Assembly: GCA_964508975.1 (NCBI GenBank)
Contig: CAZDVQ010000067.1
Location: 1-23,340, forward strand
DNA length: 23,340 bases
Reading direction: 5' to 3'
Origin: CAZDVQ01 sp964508975
GTDB taxonomy: Bacteria > Bacteroidota > Bacteroidia > Chitinophagales > Saprospiraceae
Shown: positions 16,787-23,340 of the stretch, piece after piece
Position numbering within the stretch: the stretch's first letter is position 1
Layout: every line of letters begins with the position of its first letter
The notes under the pieces: generated by a model
The model's database searches: none
The model's input: only the letters and a program-made list of their open reading frames with translations
What the model was told of the DNA's origin: nothing
Program-made: the position numbers and the translations under genes

Positions 16787-16890
16787 GAACTATGAACGAT
16801 GAGCTATGAACGATGAACGATGAACAATGAACTATGAACGATGAACAATGAACTATGAACAATGAACTATGAACTATGAACAATGAACTT
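16787..16890. repeat. heptad array 4 (GAACNAT x14)
   Basis: Fourteen full units from 16787 to 16884, then GAACTT. The fifth base is T, G or A and the rest is almost fixed; one unit is GAGCTAT. The array starts 46 nt upstream of the pruA start. The 562-bp region 16763-17324 has no gene. It holds this array, an octad array, hairpin element copy 4, two GTTGGCG palindromes and an AT-rich palindrome. Confidence 0.9.
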
Positions 16891-16920
16891 GCTCAGCTTG
16901 AACAAATAAAGGGTCAATGC

Positions 16921-16952
16921 ATCAATTCATCATTTTATCAATTTATCATTTA
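16921..16952. repeat. octad array abutting hairpin element copy 4
   Basis: Four 8-bp units (ATCAATTC, ATCATTTT, ATCAATTT, ATCATTTA) in perfect register; 16913-16920 resembles a fifth. Four nt later the GC-rich element starts at 16957. These are close to the octads next to copy 3 when that locus is read on the minus strand. Confidence 0.8.
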
Positions 16953-16956
16953 ATCG

Positions 16957-17064
16957 TTTGGGGCGTTGCGCCGCCTGGGGCGTCGCCGCTGTCCTCCGGG
17001 GTTCGCTGTTCGCTCCGTGCTGCGCACCAGCCGCTACGCGGCTGCCCTCCGGCCAGCTAACGCA
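16957..17064 (+). repeat. GC-rich nested-hairpin element, copy 4
   Basis: Starts TTTGGGGCGTTGCGCC and ends CAGCTAACGCA. It contains the perfect stem CAGCCGC-TAC-GCGGCTG and the GCTCCGTGCTGCGCACC segment shared with copies 1 and 2. It is followed at once by a separate perfect 8-bp hairpin, CGGCGGCC-TT-GGCCGCCG (17066-17083). Confidence 0.8.
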
Positions 17065-17167
17065 CCGGCGGCCTTGGCCGCCGAATTTGCATGAAACTTC
17101 GATTTCCAGTTTAGACAAACCGTTCTAATACCTGTAGTACTATTTTGAACCTACAACCCTCCTTGCC

Positions 17168-17191
17168 CTTGTTGGCGTCCCCGCCAACAAG
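17168..17191 (-). repeat. GTTGGCG palindrome, copy 1
   Basis: A perfect 10-bp inverted repeat, CTTGTTGGCG / CGCCAACAAG, around TCCC. Read on the minus strand, the core and its flank (GACGCCAACAAGGGCAA) match copy 3. Confidence 0.75.
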
Positions 17192-17213
17192 CAGTAAAAC
17201 TGCGCAGATTATG

Positions 17214-17262
17214 GGCAAACTTATACGGCCGTTGGCGGGTACGCCAACAGCGACAATATATG
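17214..17262 (+). repeat. GTTGGCG palindrome, copy 2
   Basis: The core GTTGGCG-GGTA-CGCCAAC (17231-17248) sits in about 50 bp that aligns with copy 3 at 19011-19060 (ACTT-TACGG before the core, AGCG-CAAT after it). It has the opposite orientation to copy 1, 40 bp away. Confidence 0.75.
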
Positions 17263-17279
17263 TATTAATTCTTAATACA
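17261..17279. repeat. AT-rich perfect palindrome downstream of the MDR gene
   Basis: TGTATTAA-TTC-TTAATACA, an 8-bp perfect inverted repeat 46 nt beyond the oxidoreductase stop codon. It could be a weak terminator or a protein-binding site; there is no T-tract to decide. Confidence 0.35.
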
Positions 17280-17324
17280 ATCAGTAAAGGATCGGCATGA
17301 TGCTATATTCTAATTGACTAAGGC

Positions 17325-18254
17325 TTAGACATTAATTACAACATTTCCTTTTTTGTGCCCTTCGTCCACATACTTATGTGCCTCTACTATTTGAGTCAGT
17401 TTATAGCGTTTGTCTATAACGGCCTTAAGTTTTCCTGCCTCGCAAAGCGCTTTCAAAAAATATAGATCTTCAGCTTTTAGCTTAAAGTTGTTTGACAAGT
17501 CAAGGACATTCTCAATTACTCCTGAACTGGTCAATGATTTTTTACGCTTGGATGGGACAATCTTGCCTACGGCATCTAAAATTATATCGTAAGTTTCACC
17601 GTTTTGTGTAAAATCTTCGTGCATGTAGTCTATCACCTTATCGGCTCCGAGTGCTTTCACCATGTCTAAATTCGAAGTGCTGCACACAGCCGTGACTTCA
17701 GTCCCAAAGTATTTGGCAAGTTGAACGGCAAAAGTTCCAACACTTCCTGAAGCGCCGTAAATTAATACCTTCTGACCTTTTTGAATTTTTGCCTTTCTAA
17801 GGTGAAGTAAGGCTGTTAAGCCACCATTCGGAAGGGGTGCAGCCTCCTCGTAGGACATGTTGCTTGGTTTCATTGCAATGACCCCATTTTCAGGTATGCA
17901 GCAATACTCAGCATAGGCACCAAATTGTAATGCGGTGGAAGCAAAAACAGCATCGCCTACCTTAAACAAGGTAACATCTTTGCCAGCGGCTTCAATTTCT
18001 CCGGCCAGTTCCATTCCAAGTATCTTCTTCCTTGGGCCCCAAAACCCGACTATCATACGCATCAGAGGCTTGAAAAAGAAGTCTTTAACTGGACCCAAAC
18101 CAGGTTTTAAACTCCGAATTTTGGTATCTCCGATGTGAACTGTTGTAGCAATTACTTTTATCAACACTTCATTATCTTTGGGAAATGGTTTTTCCACTTC
18201 TTTATACTGAAGTACCTCAGGCGGTCCGTATTTATGGCAGATTACAGCTTTCAT
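17325..18254 (-). CDS. NAD(P)H-dependent MDR-family oxidoreductase (quinone-oxidoreductase-like)
   Basis: 309 aa from ATG 18254 (MKAVICHKYGPPEVLQY). The frame is open to 18305, but the added residues (MRHRKNQSFK...) do not fit the family N-terminus. GroES-like domain: VLIKVIATTVHIGDTKIR and GMELAGEIEAAGKDVTLFKVGDAVF. Rossmann domain: ASGSVGTFAVQLAKYFGTEVTAV, then ALGADKVIDY. The catalytic and structural zinc Cys/His sets are missing, which places it with zinc-independent quinone oxidoreductase/enone reductase members. It uses NAD(P)H, and the electron acceptor is unknown. The gene is visibly more A/T-rich in codon choice than pruA or coaE, and repeat elements flank it on both sides, so recent acquisition is possible but unproven. 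Confidence 0.88.
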   Translation of the reverse strand: MKAVICHKYGPPEVLQYKEVEKPFPKDNEVLIKVIATTVHIGDTKIRSLKPGLGPVKDFFFKPLMRMIVGFWGPRKKILGMELAGEIEAAGKDVTLFKVGDAVFASTALQFGAYAEYCCIPENGVIAMKPSNMSYEEAAPLPNGGLTALLHLRKAKIQKGQKVLIYGASGSVGTFAVQLAKYFGTEVTAVCSTSNLDMVKALGADKVIDYMHEDFTQNGETYDIILDAVGKIVPSKRKKSLTSSGVIENVLDLSNNFKLKAEDLYFLKALCEAGKLKAVIDKRYKLTQIVEAHKYVDEGHKKGNVVINV

Positions 18255-18414
18255 TTTTTTCGGGTTGAATGCTAATTTAAAGGATTGGTTTTTACGGTGC
18301 CGCACAATGCACGCCCCCGATTTACGAAGTTCGGAAAAAAAACGTGAAGTGCAATTTTTTTTTGAAAGCGGCTCTACTACTGCTGTGCTATTTTTTAAAA
18401 AGTGGGGCAGTTAT

Positions 18415-18981
18415 TTAGTTTTTGTAGACACGCGACAAATATTGCCTCTCTACAAAAAACTCTGCTCTCAGCCCTCTGCTCTCATAACTAACATTTGGCC
18501 TAGCGATGTGAAGCGGTGGCGCGTAGCGCCAGACCCGCAGGGGCCGAGCGTTAGCGAGCCGCGTAACGTAGCGCCGCCACGCAGTGGCGGAGGCCCCAAT
18601 TGCTTTAAAACCATGCTTTTCGTAGAATTTATGCGCAGCTTTAAATTGGCTCATCGTACCCAAGTAAATAGTATCTATGCCTTCATCACTGCTCCATACC
18701 AAAACTTGATTCAGCAGTGACGCCGATATGCCATAATCTTTGCCGCGATATTCCTTTTGCACAAACATTCGCTTGAGGACAGCACTGTTGGGCGCAAGTT
18801 TTAATACCCCAATTGTACCCACAATTTCTTTATCATGGATTGCCACCCAATATCTATCCAATACTACCGGACTAGGCATGTTCGAGCTGGAGATGGGTTG
18901 CTCGAATTCAGCTGCAATCGACTGAATCATGCAATCGATTTTGCTTTGGTCAGATGTTGTATATAAACGGAGTTTTATCAC
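18415..18981 (-). CDS. GNAT-family N-acetyltransferase with C-terminus replaced by repeat sequence
   Basis: Residues 1-128 are a normal GNAT: MIKLRLYTTSDQ, RYWVAIHDKEIVGTIGVLKL, LKRMFVQKEYRGKDYGIS (acetyl-CoA loop R79-G-K-D-Y-G84) and FYEKHGFKAI. The start is GTG (18979-18981), with an in-frame TAG two codons upstream and no ATG until residue 18. From residue 129 the frame enters a GC-rich nested-hairpin element for about 35 codons. It then enters a short heptad array and ends after about 25 residues with no GNAT character. The final beta strands expected after FYEKHGF are not recognisable. The protein may be truncated in function or may tolerate the foreign tail. It could acetylate a small amine or a protein; the substrate is unknown. 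Confidence 0.75.
   Translation of the reverse strand: MIKLRLYTTSDQSKIDCMIQSIAAEFEQPISSSNMPSPVVLDRYWVAIHDKEIVGTIGVLKLAPNSAVLKRMFVQKEYRGKDYGISASLLNQVLVWSSDEGIDTIYLGTMSQFKAAHKFYEKHGFKAIGASATAWRRYVTRLANARPLRVWRYAPPLHIARPNVSYESRGLRAEFFVERQYLSRVYKN
18460..18494. repeat. heptad array 5 inside the GNAT frame
   Basis: CTCTGCT, CTCAGCC, CTCTGCT, CTCATAA, CTAACAT: five consecutive units, three of them strongly alike. The array abuts the GC-rich element at 18495 and lies within the GNAT reading frame without creating a stop there. Confidence 0.65.
18495..18599 (-). repeat. GC-rich nested-hairpin element, copy 5 (divergent), inside the GNAT frame
   Basis: 105 bp with near-inverted ends TTGGCC and GGCCCCAA. 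Internal perfect stems are GGCGC-GTA-GCGCC and CCGCCAC-GCA-GTGGCGG (18574-18590). It has the same architecture as copies 1-4, but its primary sequence differs, so it is probably a second subfamily. Its length is a multiple of three, and it is open in the GNAT frame. Confidence 0.75.
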
Positions 18982-19010
18982 TTCCTAAATTATGTCAAGT
19001 ACGTGAAATG

Positions 19011-19060
19011 GCCAACTTGTACGGCTGTTGGCGGGGACGCCAAACAGCGGCAATGTAAAA
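19011..19060 (+). repeat. GTTGGCG palindrome, copy 3
   Basis: GCTGTTGGCG-GGGA-CGCCAAACAGC, a near-perfect inverted repeat with one extra A, between the coaE stop and the GNAT start. Its flanks align with copy 2, 1.8 kb away. Confidence 0.75.
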
Positions 19061-19063
19061 ATC

Positions 19064-19660
19064 TTAGCGCTCAGCAAGTAAGTTTTGGTGTATCTCCCAA
19101 ACCTGGGGCACGAGGCTTTGTACCCCATCATTCTGGATGACAAAATCGGCTAGTTTTAGTTTTTCTGCCTCGGGTAGTTGTTTGTCGATACGGCCCAGCA
19201 CGGCCTCGCGGCTACAGTTGTCGCGTAGCATCACCCGCTCGATACGCAGTTCTAAAGGAGCCGACACCACGATAAGTTTATCCAAAAGCTTGTAAGAACC
19301 AGTCTCGACCAACAAGGCGGCCTCGCGCAAAACGTACGCATGACCCGCCTCGGCCATTTCTTGCTCCCAACTAAAACCATCCATGAACACCGCCGGATGA
19401 ACAATGCCGTTCAGTATATTTAACTGCTCGGCATTGTTGAACACCAAGCTAGATAAATAGGCTCTATCTAACTGACCATCAGCACCATATACTTGATTGC
19501 CGAATGCAGCTTTGAGTTGTACTACCAGATTTTCATCGTGCTGCATGAGCCATTTAGCCCGGTCATCGGCATAGTACACGGGAATGCCCATACTACTAAA
19601 AATAGTACAAACCGTTGTTTTCCCGGTACCAATACCGCCCGTAATGCCTACTTTAAGCAT
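19064..19660 (-). CDS. coaE: dephospho-CoA kinase
   Basis: Phosphorylates the ribose 3'-OH of dephospho-CoA, the last step of CoA synthesis, in the cytoplasm. 198 aa from ATG 19660: MLKVGITGGIGTGKTTV with the P-loop GGIGTGKT at residues 8-15, then VYYADDRAK (the CoaE substrate Asp region), ILNGIVHPAVF, LLVETGSYKLLD and the lid-like RDNCSREAVLGRIDKQLP. The frame is open to 19687, but the start at 19660 gives the normal CoaE N-terminus. It also forms TAATG with the stop of the upstream giant gene (1-nt overlap), so translation is probably coupled. Confidence 0.95.
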   Translation of the reverse strand: MLKVGITGGIGTGKTTVCTIFSSMGIPVYYADDRAKWLMQHDENLVVQLKAAFGNQVYGADGQLDRAYLSSLVFNNAEQLNILNGIVHPAVFMDGFSWEQEMAEAGHAYVLREAALLVETGSYKLLDKLIVVSAPLELRIERVMLRDNCSREAVLGRIDKQLPEAEKLKLADFVIQNDGVQSLVPQVWEIHQNLLAER

Positions 19661-22600
19661 TAGTAAACCACTATTTTTTTGTTCCACATGTGCTTTTCGC
19701 CACGGATATGCATAATGTAGGTGCCCGGTACCAGTTGTTGCTGCACCTCCACTACCCTACTACCTTCATACACCTGCTGGTACACGCGCTTGCTGTTGGC
19801 ATCGTACAGTTGGATGGTATAGGCTTGTTCATCAGGCAATTGTACCCGTACACAGCTTCCGCTGGCCGCTGGGTTAGGGAAAATGAACACATCAGGGTTG
19901 GCTGGAGTAAGTTCAACGGCTACGGGTGTGCTGCTCGACACGATATTCACGTTGTCCACGTAAATGTTGTTGCCCCAGTGCCCGTGGTTGCGAAAGGCCA
20001 CGATGAGTTTATCATTGCCTGCATAAGCCGATAAATCAACGGTTTCGGTGCGCCATTGGCTCGCCGTTGGCGTGAAATATGTATTTTGGTTGGGGGCGGT
20101 ACCCAAGGTACCACCGCCTTTGTTGAACACCAAATCATAGGTCAAACCACAGTCTTCCGATACCCAAACATCGAGCGTATCGGTGTATTGACCGCCGTAT
20201 TCGGCATAGGCTACGTCAAAAGTCAAGGTAGCGGTATCAACTAGGCTGTCCAGCTCGATGAGTACTTGCAGGTCGTCGGCGGTACCTTCTGAATCTAGGT
20301 CAAAGTTGTTGAAAATGGCACACTGGTTCGAGTTGCCAAATCCACCAACACCCGTGGCCAAACTCCAGTTGTGGCTGTTGTCGTAGTTAACGGTCGACCA
20401 ACCCACTGGCGGGAAGGTATTTTCAAAACCTTCTTGTACAATGCTTGGCACGTTGTAATTGCTCACCTCCACGTAAATGGTATCGGAATCTTGCTGGCCA
20501 TTGCCGTCAGTAACGGTCAGGGTTGCCATGAAAGTACCTGTACCATGGAACAACACCACGGGATTGCGCTGTGCTGAAGTGCTCGGACTGCCATTCTGGA
20601 AGGTCCAAGCCCAAGTGGCATTGGAGTGGTTCAACATCGAGTAATCTTCAAAGTAGAAACTATCGCGGTTACAAGCTACACTGATAGCTTGTTTATCTAC
20701 CGTTATTTGAGCAATTGGCCTACTGGGCTGCTCTGTAAATGCGCTTTCCCAAATACCTTTGCCATAAGAAGCGATGCGGATCTTGCCATCGCGGTAAAAA
20801 GGCTTTGCGATGTTCGAGTTAAAATACGTGGGCAAACCTTGGTTTTCAAGCGTCCAGTCGGGCATGCTATTGTTGCGATAATACACGGCTGGATCCGTAC
20901 AGTAATACAAACCGCCATCGGTACCACCAACCAATAGGATCGAATGCACTTGCTGTCCGTTGAGCATGGCAGAGCTGATATTGGTCCAAGTTTGGCCACC
21001 ATCGGTACTCTTGAATACCTTGTTGCCATTGCTACCACTTGGGTAAGCAATCCACACATGGTTTTCGTTCTCCGGGCTCAAGGCAATCAACATGCGGCGA
21101 CTATTGCCCGCCGGGATAGGCAATGAAACCCAGTTTTGGCCGCCATCGGTTGTTTTCCACAAGATGCCTGTACTGCCAGATTGGGGTTGTTGGTTGAGGT
21201 ACATCACTTGCTCGTTGCTGCGGGCTATTTCAATGTACTTAATCTGATTATTAACGTTGGTGCCGAAGGTGTAGTGCAAACTAAATGAATTGCCGCCATC
21301 GTTGGTGCGCCAAAGTTTGTTCTCGTTGCCCAAATAAGCGACATTGTAGCAAGATGGGGTAAATTCCAACTCGCTGGATTCTGCGGCATAGTAAGTCTCG
21401 TTCGGGCTCTTTCCAAAGGTAAAACCGAGGATAGGATCACCAATAAACTCCGGCAAATAACGGCCGCTAATGTCCGAGAAATAGGTCTTCATATTGTTGC
21501 CAGGGTTTACATAACCCGTGGGTGCTTCGCCACCGCCCAGCGATAGGAAGTTACCAGCGCCGTAGTTTTCGACATAAGCAATATTACCGTTGTGGTACAA
21601 GCCACCAACCAACACGTCCTTGTTCCAGCCCGAGCCGAAGCCCCAGTATTCAGAGCCGTGTACACCGCTCATCTGGAAAACAGGTTGTGCATTGAAAAAG
21701 TCAGTGCCTTTGTACATACCGCCGTCTGTGCTGATCCAATACTGGCCGTTAAAAGCCCTGAAATCTTGCATGTCAACGTGCATTTCAAGCGGACCACCGA
21801 TGTAACCCGCTTTACCGCTGAAGGTCTGGCCACCATCGTTGGAGTACCAAAGGTTAAGTCCACCAATTAGGATTTCATCCGCATTGGTATTCGAGGCCAT
21901 GATGGCACAGTTGTAAAAGCCTTGGTGATAATCCCAGGTGGTTGAGCCTACGGCTAAGTTTGGGTGTGCCGCCGTGTATGGACCTCCCGCAGGGCCGTTG
22001 GGTAAAGTCCAAGTTGCACCGCCATCGTTCGAGCGATAAACACCGATATAACCGAGGTCGCCCGCTTTGGCTTCGCCAATGAGGTAAGCGTAAACCCGGT
22101 TCGGGTCGGCAGGCGTAACCGCGATGCGAGCCCCGCCATCGTTGCGGTCAGGGTCGGTAGAATTGTACCAGCCAGTGGTTTGGATGGTCCAGGTAGCGCC
22201 AAAATCGGTAGAACTAAAGAATTCAGCCCTATCTGCGGTTGGGTTATTTTTCACGAGGTACACAATGGCCGGGTTAGCAGCATTGGGCTTAATGTCGTAT
22301 GATTTTTGGTTGTATAGTTGTTGCCAAGTTGCGCCAGCATCTGTGGAGCGGTATAGGCCGTTGTCGGTCGCTGCCAAAACGATAGAAGGATTACCTGGGT
22401 TTACGAGTATTTCATTCACCCAAGAGGTACCAGGCAAGGTATTTTGCCAAGTACTACCGCCGTTGGTACTGCGGTACACACCCGAACCTGCACCTGCAAA
22501 CACGTTATCGGGGTTGCTAGGGTCAATTTCAATAGCCGAGACACCTGAACCAAAGGTCTGGTTCATCGACACGTTGACCCAGTTCTGGCCACCGTTTAAG

Positions 22601-23094
22601 CTTTTATATACCTCGCCAGGTTCTGTACCGCAGTACATCACGTTGGGGTTGGCGGTGCATTGATCTAAGGCATAAACATTGGTTTGTTCATTACCGGGGC
22701 TACCATCGTTGTCTAACACCTGAACTGGCCCCACCAACGACCATGAGCTAGCCCTTTGGCCACGTTGGGCCAATTGTTCGCGGTAAATTCTATCCCTTTC
22801 CAAACGCTCAGCTAAACTGGGGATCTGTATAAAACCCTGATCATCTATGAATGCAGCATGCAGTTTACGCCACTTTTTGTAGTACTGCGTATGGTACGTT
22901 TTTACAAAAGTATGTGAGCTAAAGTATGCCCTGTACAAACTATCCACCTCATACACGTTGACGGGTTGGGTGTACATCCGTTGTGCCCAAAGCGGTAAAG
23001 TTGCTTTTTCGGCATCTGATGGTAGGGCCATTTGCTGGGCTTGCAGCCAGCTTATGCTAGCGCTGAGGAGTAGGCTGAGGATTACTCTAAACAT
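19660..23094 (-). CDS. giant secreted BNR-repeat / PKD / MAM-like protein with T9SS tail
   Basis: 1144 aa. Signal peptide MFRVILSLLLSASISWLQAQ. A charged N-terminal region (about 30-120) precedes a beta-propeller with about nine Asp-box motifs of the S-x-D-x-G-x-T-W type (KSLNGGQNW, RSTNGGSTW, RSTDAGATW, RSNDGGATW, KSTDGGQTW and others) at about 160-760, as in VPS10/sortilin and xyloglucanase-type propellers. A PKD domain follows at about 795-875 (FMATLTVTDGNGQQDSDTIYV). A choice-of-anchor-J/MAM-like jelly roll follows at about 885-1055 (QEGFENTFPPVGW to NNIYVDNVNI). The type A T9SS sorting domain spans about 1068-1144 (VFIFPNPAASG). I see no assured catalytic residues, so a surface adhesin, scaffold or binding role is as likely as hydrolase. 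A heptad array ends 4 nt before its ATG, and coaE follows with a 1-nt overlap. Confidence 0.88.
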   Translation of the reverse strand: MFRVILSLLLSASISWLQAQQMALPSDAEKATLPLWAQRMYTQPVNVYEVDSLYRAYFSSHTFVKTYHTQYYKKWRKLHAAFIDDQGFIQIPSLAERLERDRIYREQLAQRGQRASSWSLVGPVQVLDNDGSPGNEQTNVYALDQCTANPNVMYCGTEPGEVYKSLNGGQNWVNVSMNQTFGSGVSAIEIDPSNPDNVFAGAGSGVYRSTNGGSTWQNTLPGTSWVNEILVNPGNPSIVLAATDNGLYRSTDAGATWQQLYNQKSYDIKPNAANPAIVYLVKNNPTADRAEFFSSTDFGATWTIQTTGWYNSTDPDRNDGGARIAVTPADPNRVYAYLIGEAKAGDLGYIGVYRSNDGGATWTLPNGPAGGPYTAAHPNLAVGSTTWDYHQGFYNCAIMASNTNADEILIGGLNLWYSNDGGQTFSGKAGYIGGPLEMHVDMQDFRAFNGQYWISTDGGMYKGTDFFNAQPVFQMSGVHGSEYWGFGSGWNKDVLVGGLYHNGNIAYVENYGAGNFLSLGGGEAPTGYVNPGNNMKTYFSDISGRYLPEFIGDPILGFTFGKSPNETYYAAESSELEFTPSCYNVAYLGNENKLWRTNDGGNSFSLHYTFGTNVNNQIKYIEIARSNEQVMYLNQQPQSGSTGILWKTTDGGQNWVSLPIPAGNSRRMLIALSPENENHVWIAYPSGSNGNKVFKSTDGGQTWTNISSAMLNGQQVHSILLVGGTDGGLYYCTDPAVYYRNNSMPDWTLENQGLPTYFNSNIAKPFYRDGKIRIASYGKGIWESAFTEQPSRPIAQITVDKQAISVACNRDSFYFEDYSMLNHSNATWAWTFQNGSPSTSAQRNPVVLFHGTGTFMATLTVTDGNGQQDSDTIYVEVSNYNVPSIVQEGFENTFPPVGWSTVNYDNSHNWSLATGVGGFGNSNQCAIFNNFDLDSEGTADDLQVLIELDSLVDTATLTFDVAYAEYGGQYTDTLDVWVSEDCGLTYDLVFNKGGGTLGTAPNQNTYFTPTASQWRTETVDLSAYAGNDKLIVAFRNHGHWGNNIYVDNVNIVSSSTPVAVELTPANPDVFIFPNPAASGSCVRVQLPDEQAYTIQLYDANSKRVYQQVYEGSRVVEVQQQLVPGTYIMHIRGEKHMWNKKIVVY

Positions 23095-23098
23095 AGAT

Positions 23099-23175
23099 GT
23101 AAGCGGTAAGAAGTGAGTTGTAAGATGTGAGCGGTAAGCGGTAAGAGGGGAGATGTGAGCGGTAAGAGGTGACCT
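23099..23175. repeat. heptad array 6 (GTRAGNN x11) in the leader of the giant gene
   Basis: Eleven units in exact 7-bp register (GTAAGCG, GTAAGAA, GTGAGTT, GTAAGAT, GTGAGCG and others), starting 4 nt from the ATG (23092-23094, minus strand). The first three bases and the G at position 5 are the most constant. Confidence 0.85.
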
Positions 23176-23226
23176 AGGCGCTGTGTCAATGGTGCCTCAC
23201 CCCGTCACGAGCTGTCGCTCGCGACA

Positions 23227-23336
23227 CCCCTCTCCACTGGCACACGCTACGCGTGTTGTAGAGAGGGGGCTTATATGCTTGCCACAGCTTCATACCCTCT
23301 CCGCACGCGAGTTTACGAGCGTTTCAGGGGAGAGGG
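23227..23336. repeat. CCTCTCC-type intergenic hairpin repeats at the window edge
   Basis: Two successive inverted repeats: CCCCTCTC (23227-23234) with GAGAGGGG (from 23261), enclosing an ACACGC-TAC-GCGTGT hairpin; and CCCTCTCC (23295-23302) with GGAGAGGG (23329-23336). The element seems to run to or past the end of the window. No ORF is evident in 23095-23340. Confidence 0.65.
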
Positions 23337-23340
23337 TCGC

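Noticed and set aside
16787..16890. Possible CRISPR array
   Set aside because: Units are 7 bp with no spacers of constant length and no cas genes in the window; it is a simple tandem array.
16930..17118. 62-codon minus-strand frame
   Set aside because: It is mostly translated hairpin element copy 4 and octads; no conserved motif.
18265..18720. 151-codon plus-strand frame
   Set aside because: It is antisense to the GNAT gene and passes through the palindromic element; nothing resembles a known family.
17325..18981. MDR and GNAT genes as a cargo of a transposon
   Set aside because: No transposase, target-site duplication or matching terminal repeats at both ends were found; only small palindromes flank them.
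22124..22663. 179-codon plus-strand frame
   Set aside because: It is a shadow of the repetitive Asp-box gene on the other strand; the bias comes from that gene's codon use.

Overview
The window looks like a chromosomal scaffold fragment from a member of the Bacteroidota. Four lines of evidence point there. At least three large secreted proteins end in a Por/type IX secretion (T9SS) sorting domain. A LytTR response regulator is paired with a sensor kinase carrying a beta-propeller and a Y_Y_Y domain. Start codons lack Shine-Dalgarno sequences. One candidate promoter matches the Bacteroidota -7 element. I cannot name the genus. A run of exactly 100 N (8747-8846) marks a scaffold gap inside a tandem repeat.

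Layout. 18-1406 (+): secreted esterase with a T9SS tail. 1652-4400 (-): a two-gene unit of monofunctional peptidoglycan transglycosylase (mtgA) followed by a secreted subtilisin-like protease. 4580-8565 (+): LytTR response regulator followed by a membrane histidine kinase of the LytS type. 8961-11185 (+): surface-glycan genes, namely gmhA and hddC overlapping by 4 nt, then a GtrB/Dpm1-like glycosyltransferase. 16741-11182 (-): P5C dehydrogenase (pruA), a secreted endonuclease/exonuclease/phosphatase-fold protein, a thioredoxin-fold protein, and a large polytopic membrane protein whose stop codon overlaps that of the glycosyltransferase. 17325-18254 (-): MDR oxidoreductase. 18415-18981 (-): GNAT acetyltransferase with an abnormal C-terminus. 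23094-19064 (-): a giant secreted BNR/PKD/MAM-like/T9SS protein joined by a 1-nt overlap to coaE.

The genes are mostly conventional. The unusual content is between and at the edges of genes. First, there are degenerate tandem arrays with an exact 7-bp period at six places, some only 4-5 nt from start codons and some containing stop codons. Second, there are 8-bp arrays at two places. Third, about 100-bp GC-rich elements made of nested hairpins (usually with TAC/GTA loops) occur five times. One of these lies inside the GNAT reading frame and another splits the two-component operon just before a TTG start. Fourth, three copies of a small GTTGGCG-loop-CGCCAAC palindrome occur around the MDR and GNAT genes. 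Octad arrays abut two of the hairpin elements through the same 11-bp junction, which suggests the two are linked. I see no CRISPR, tRNA, rRNA, transposase, phage or obvious defence genes.
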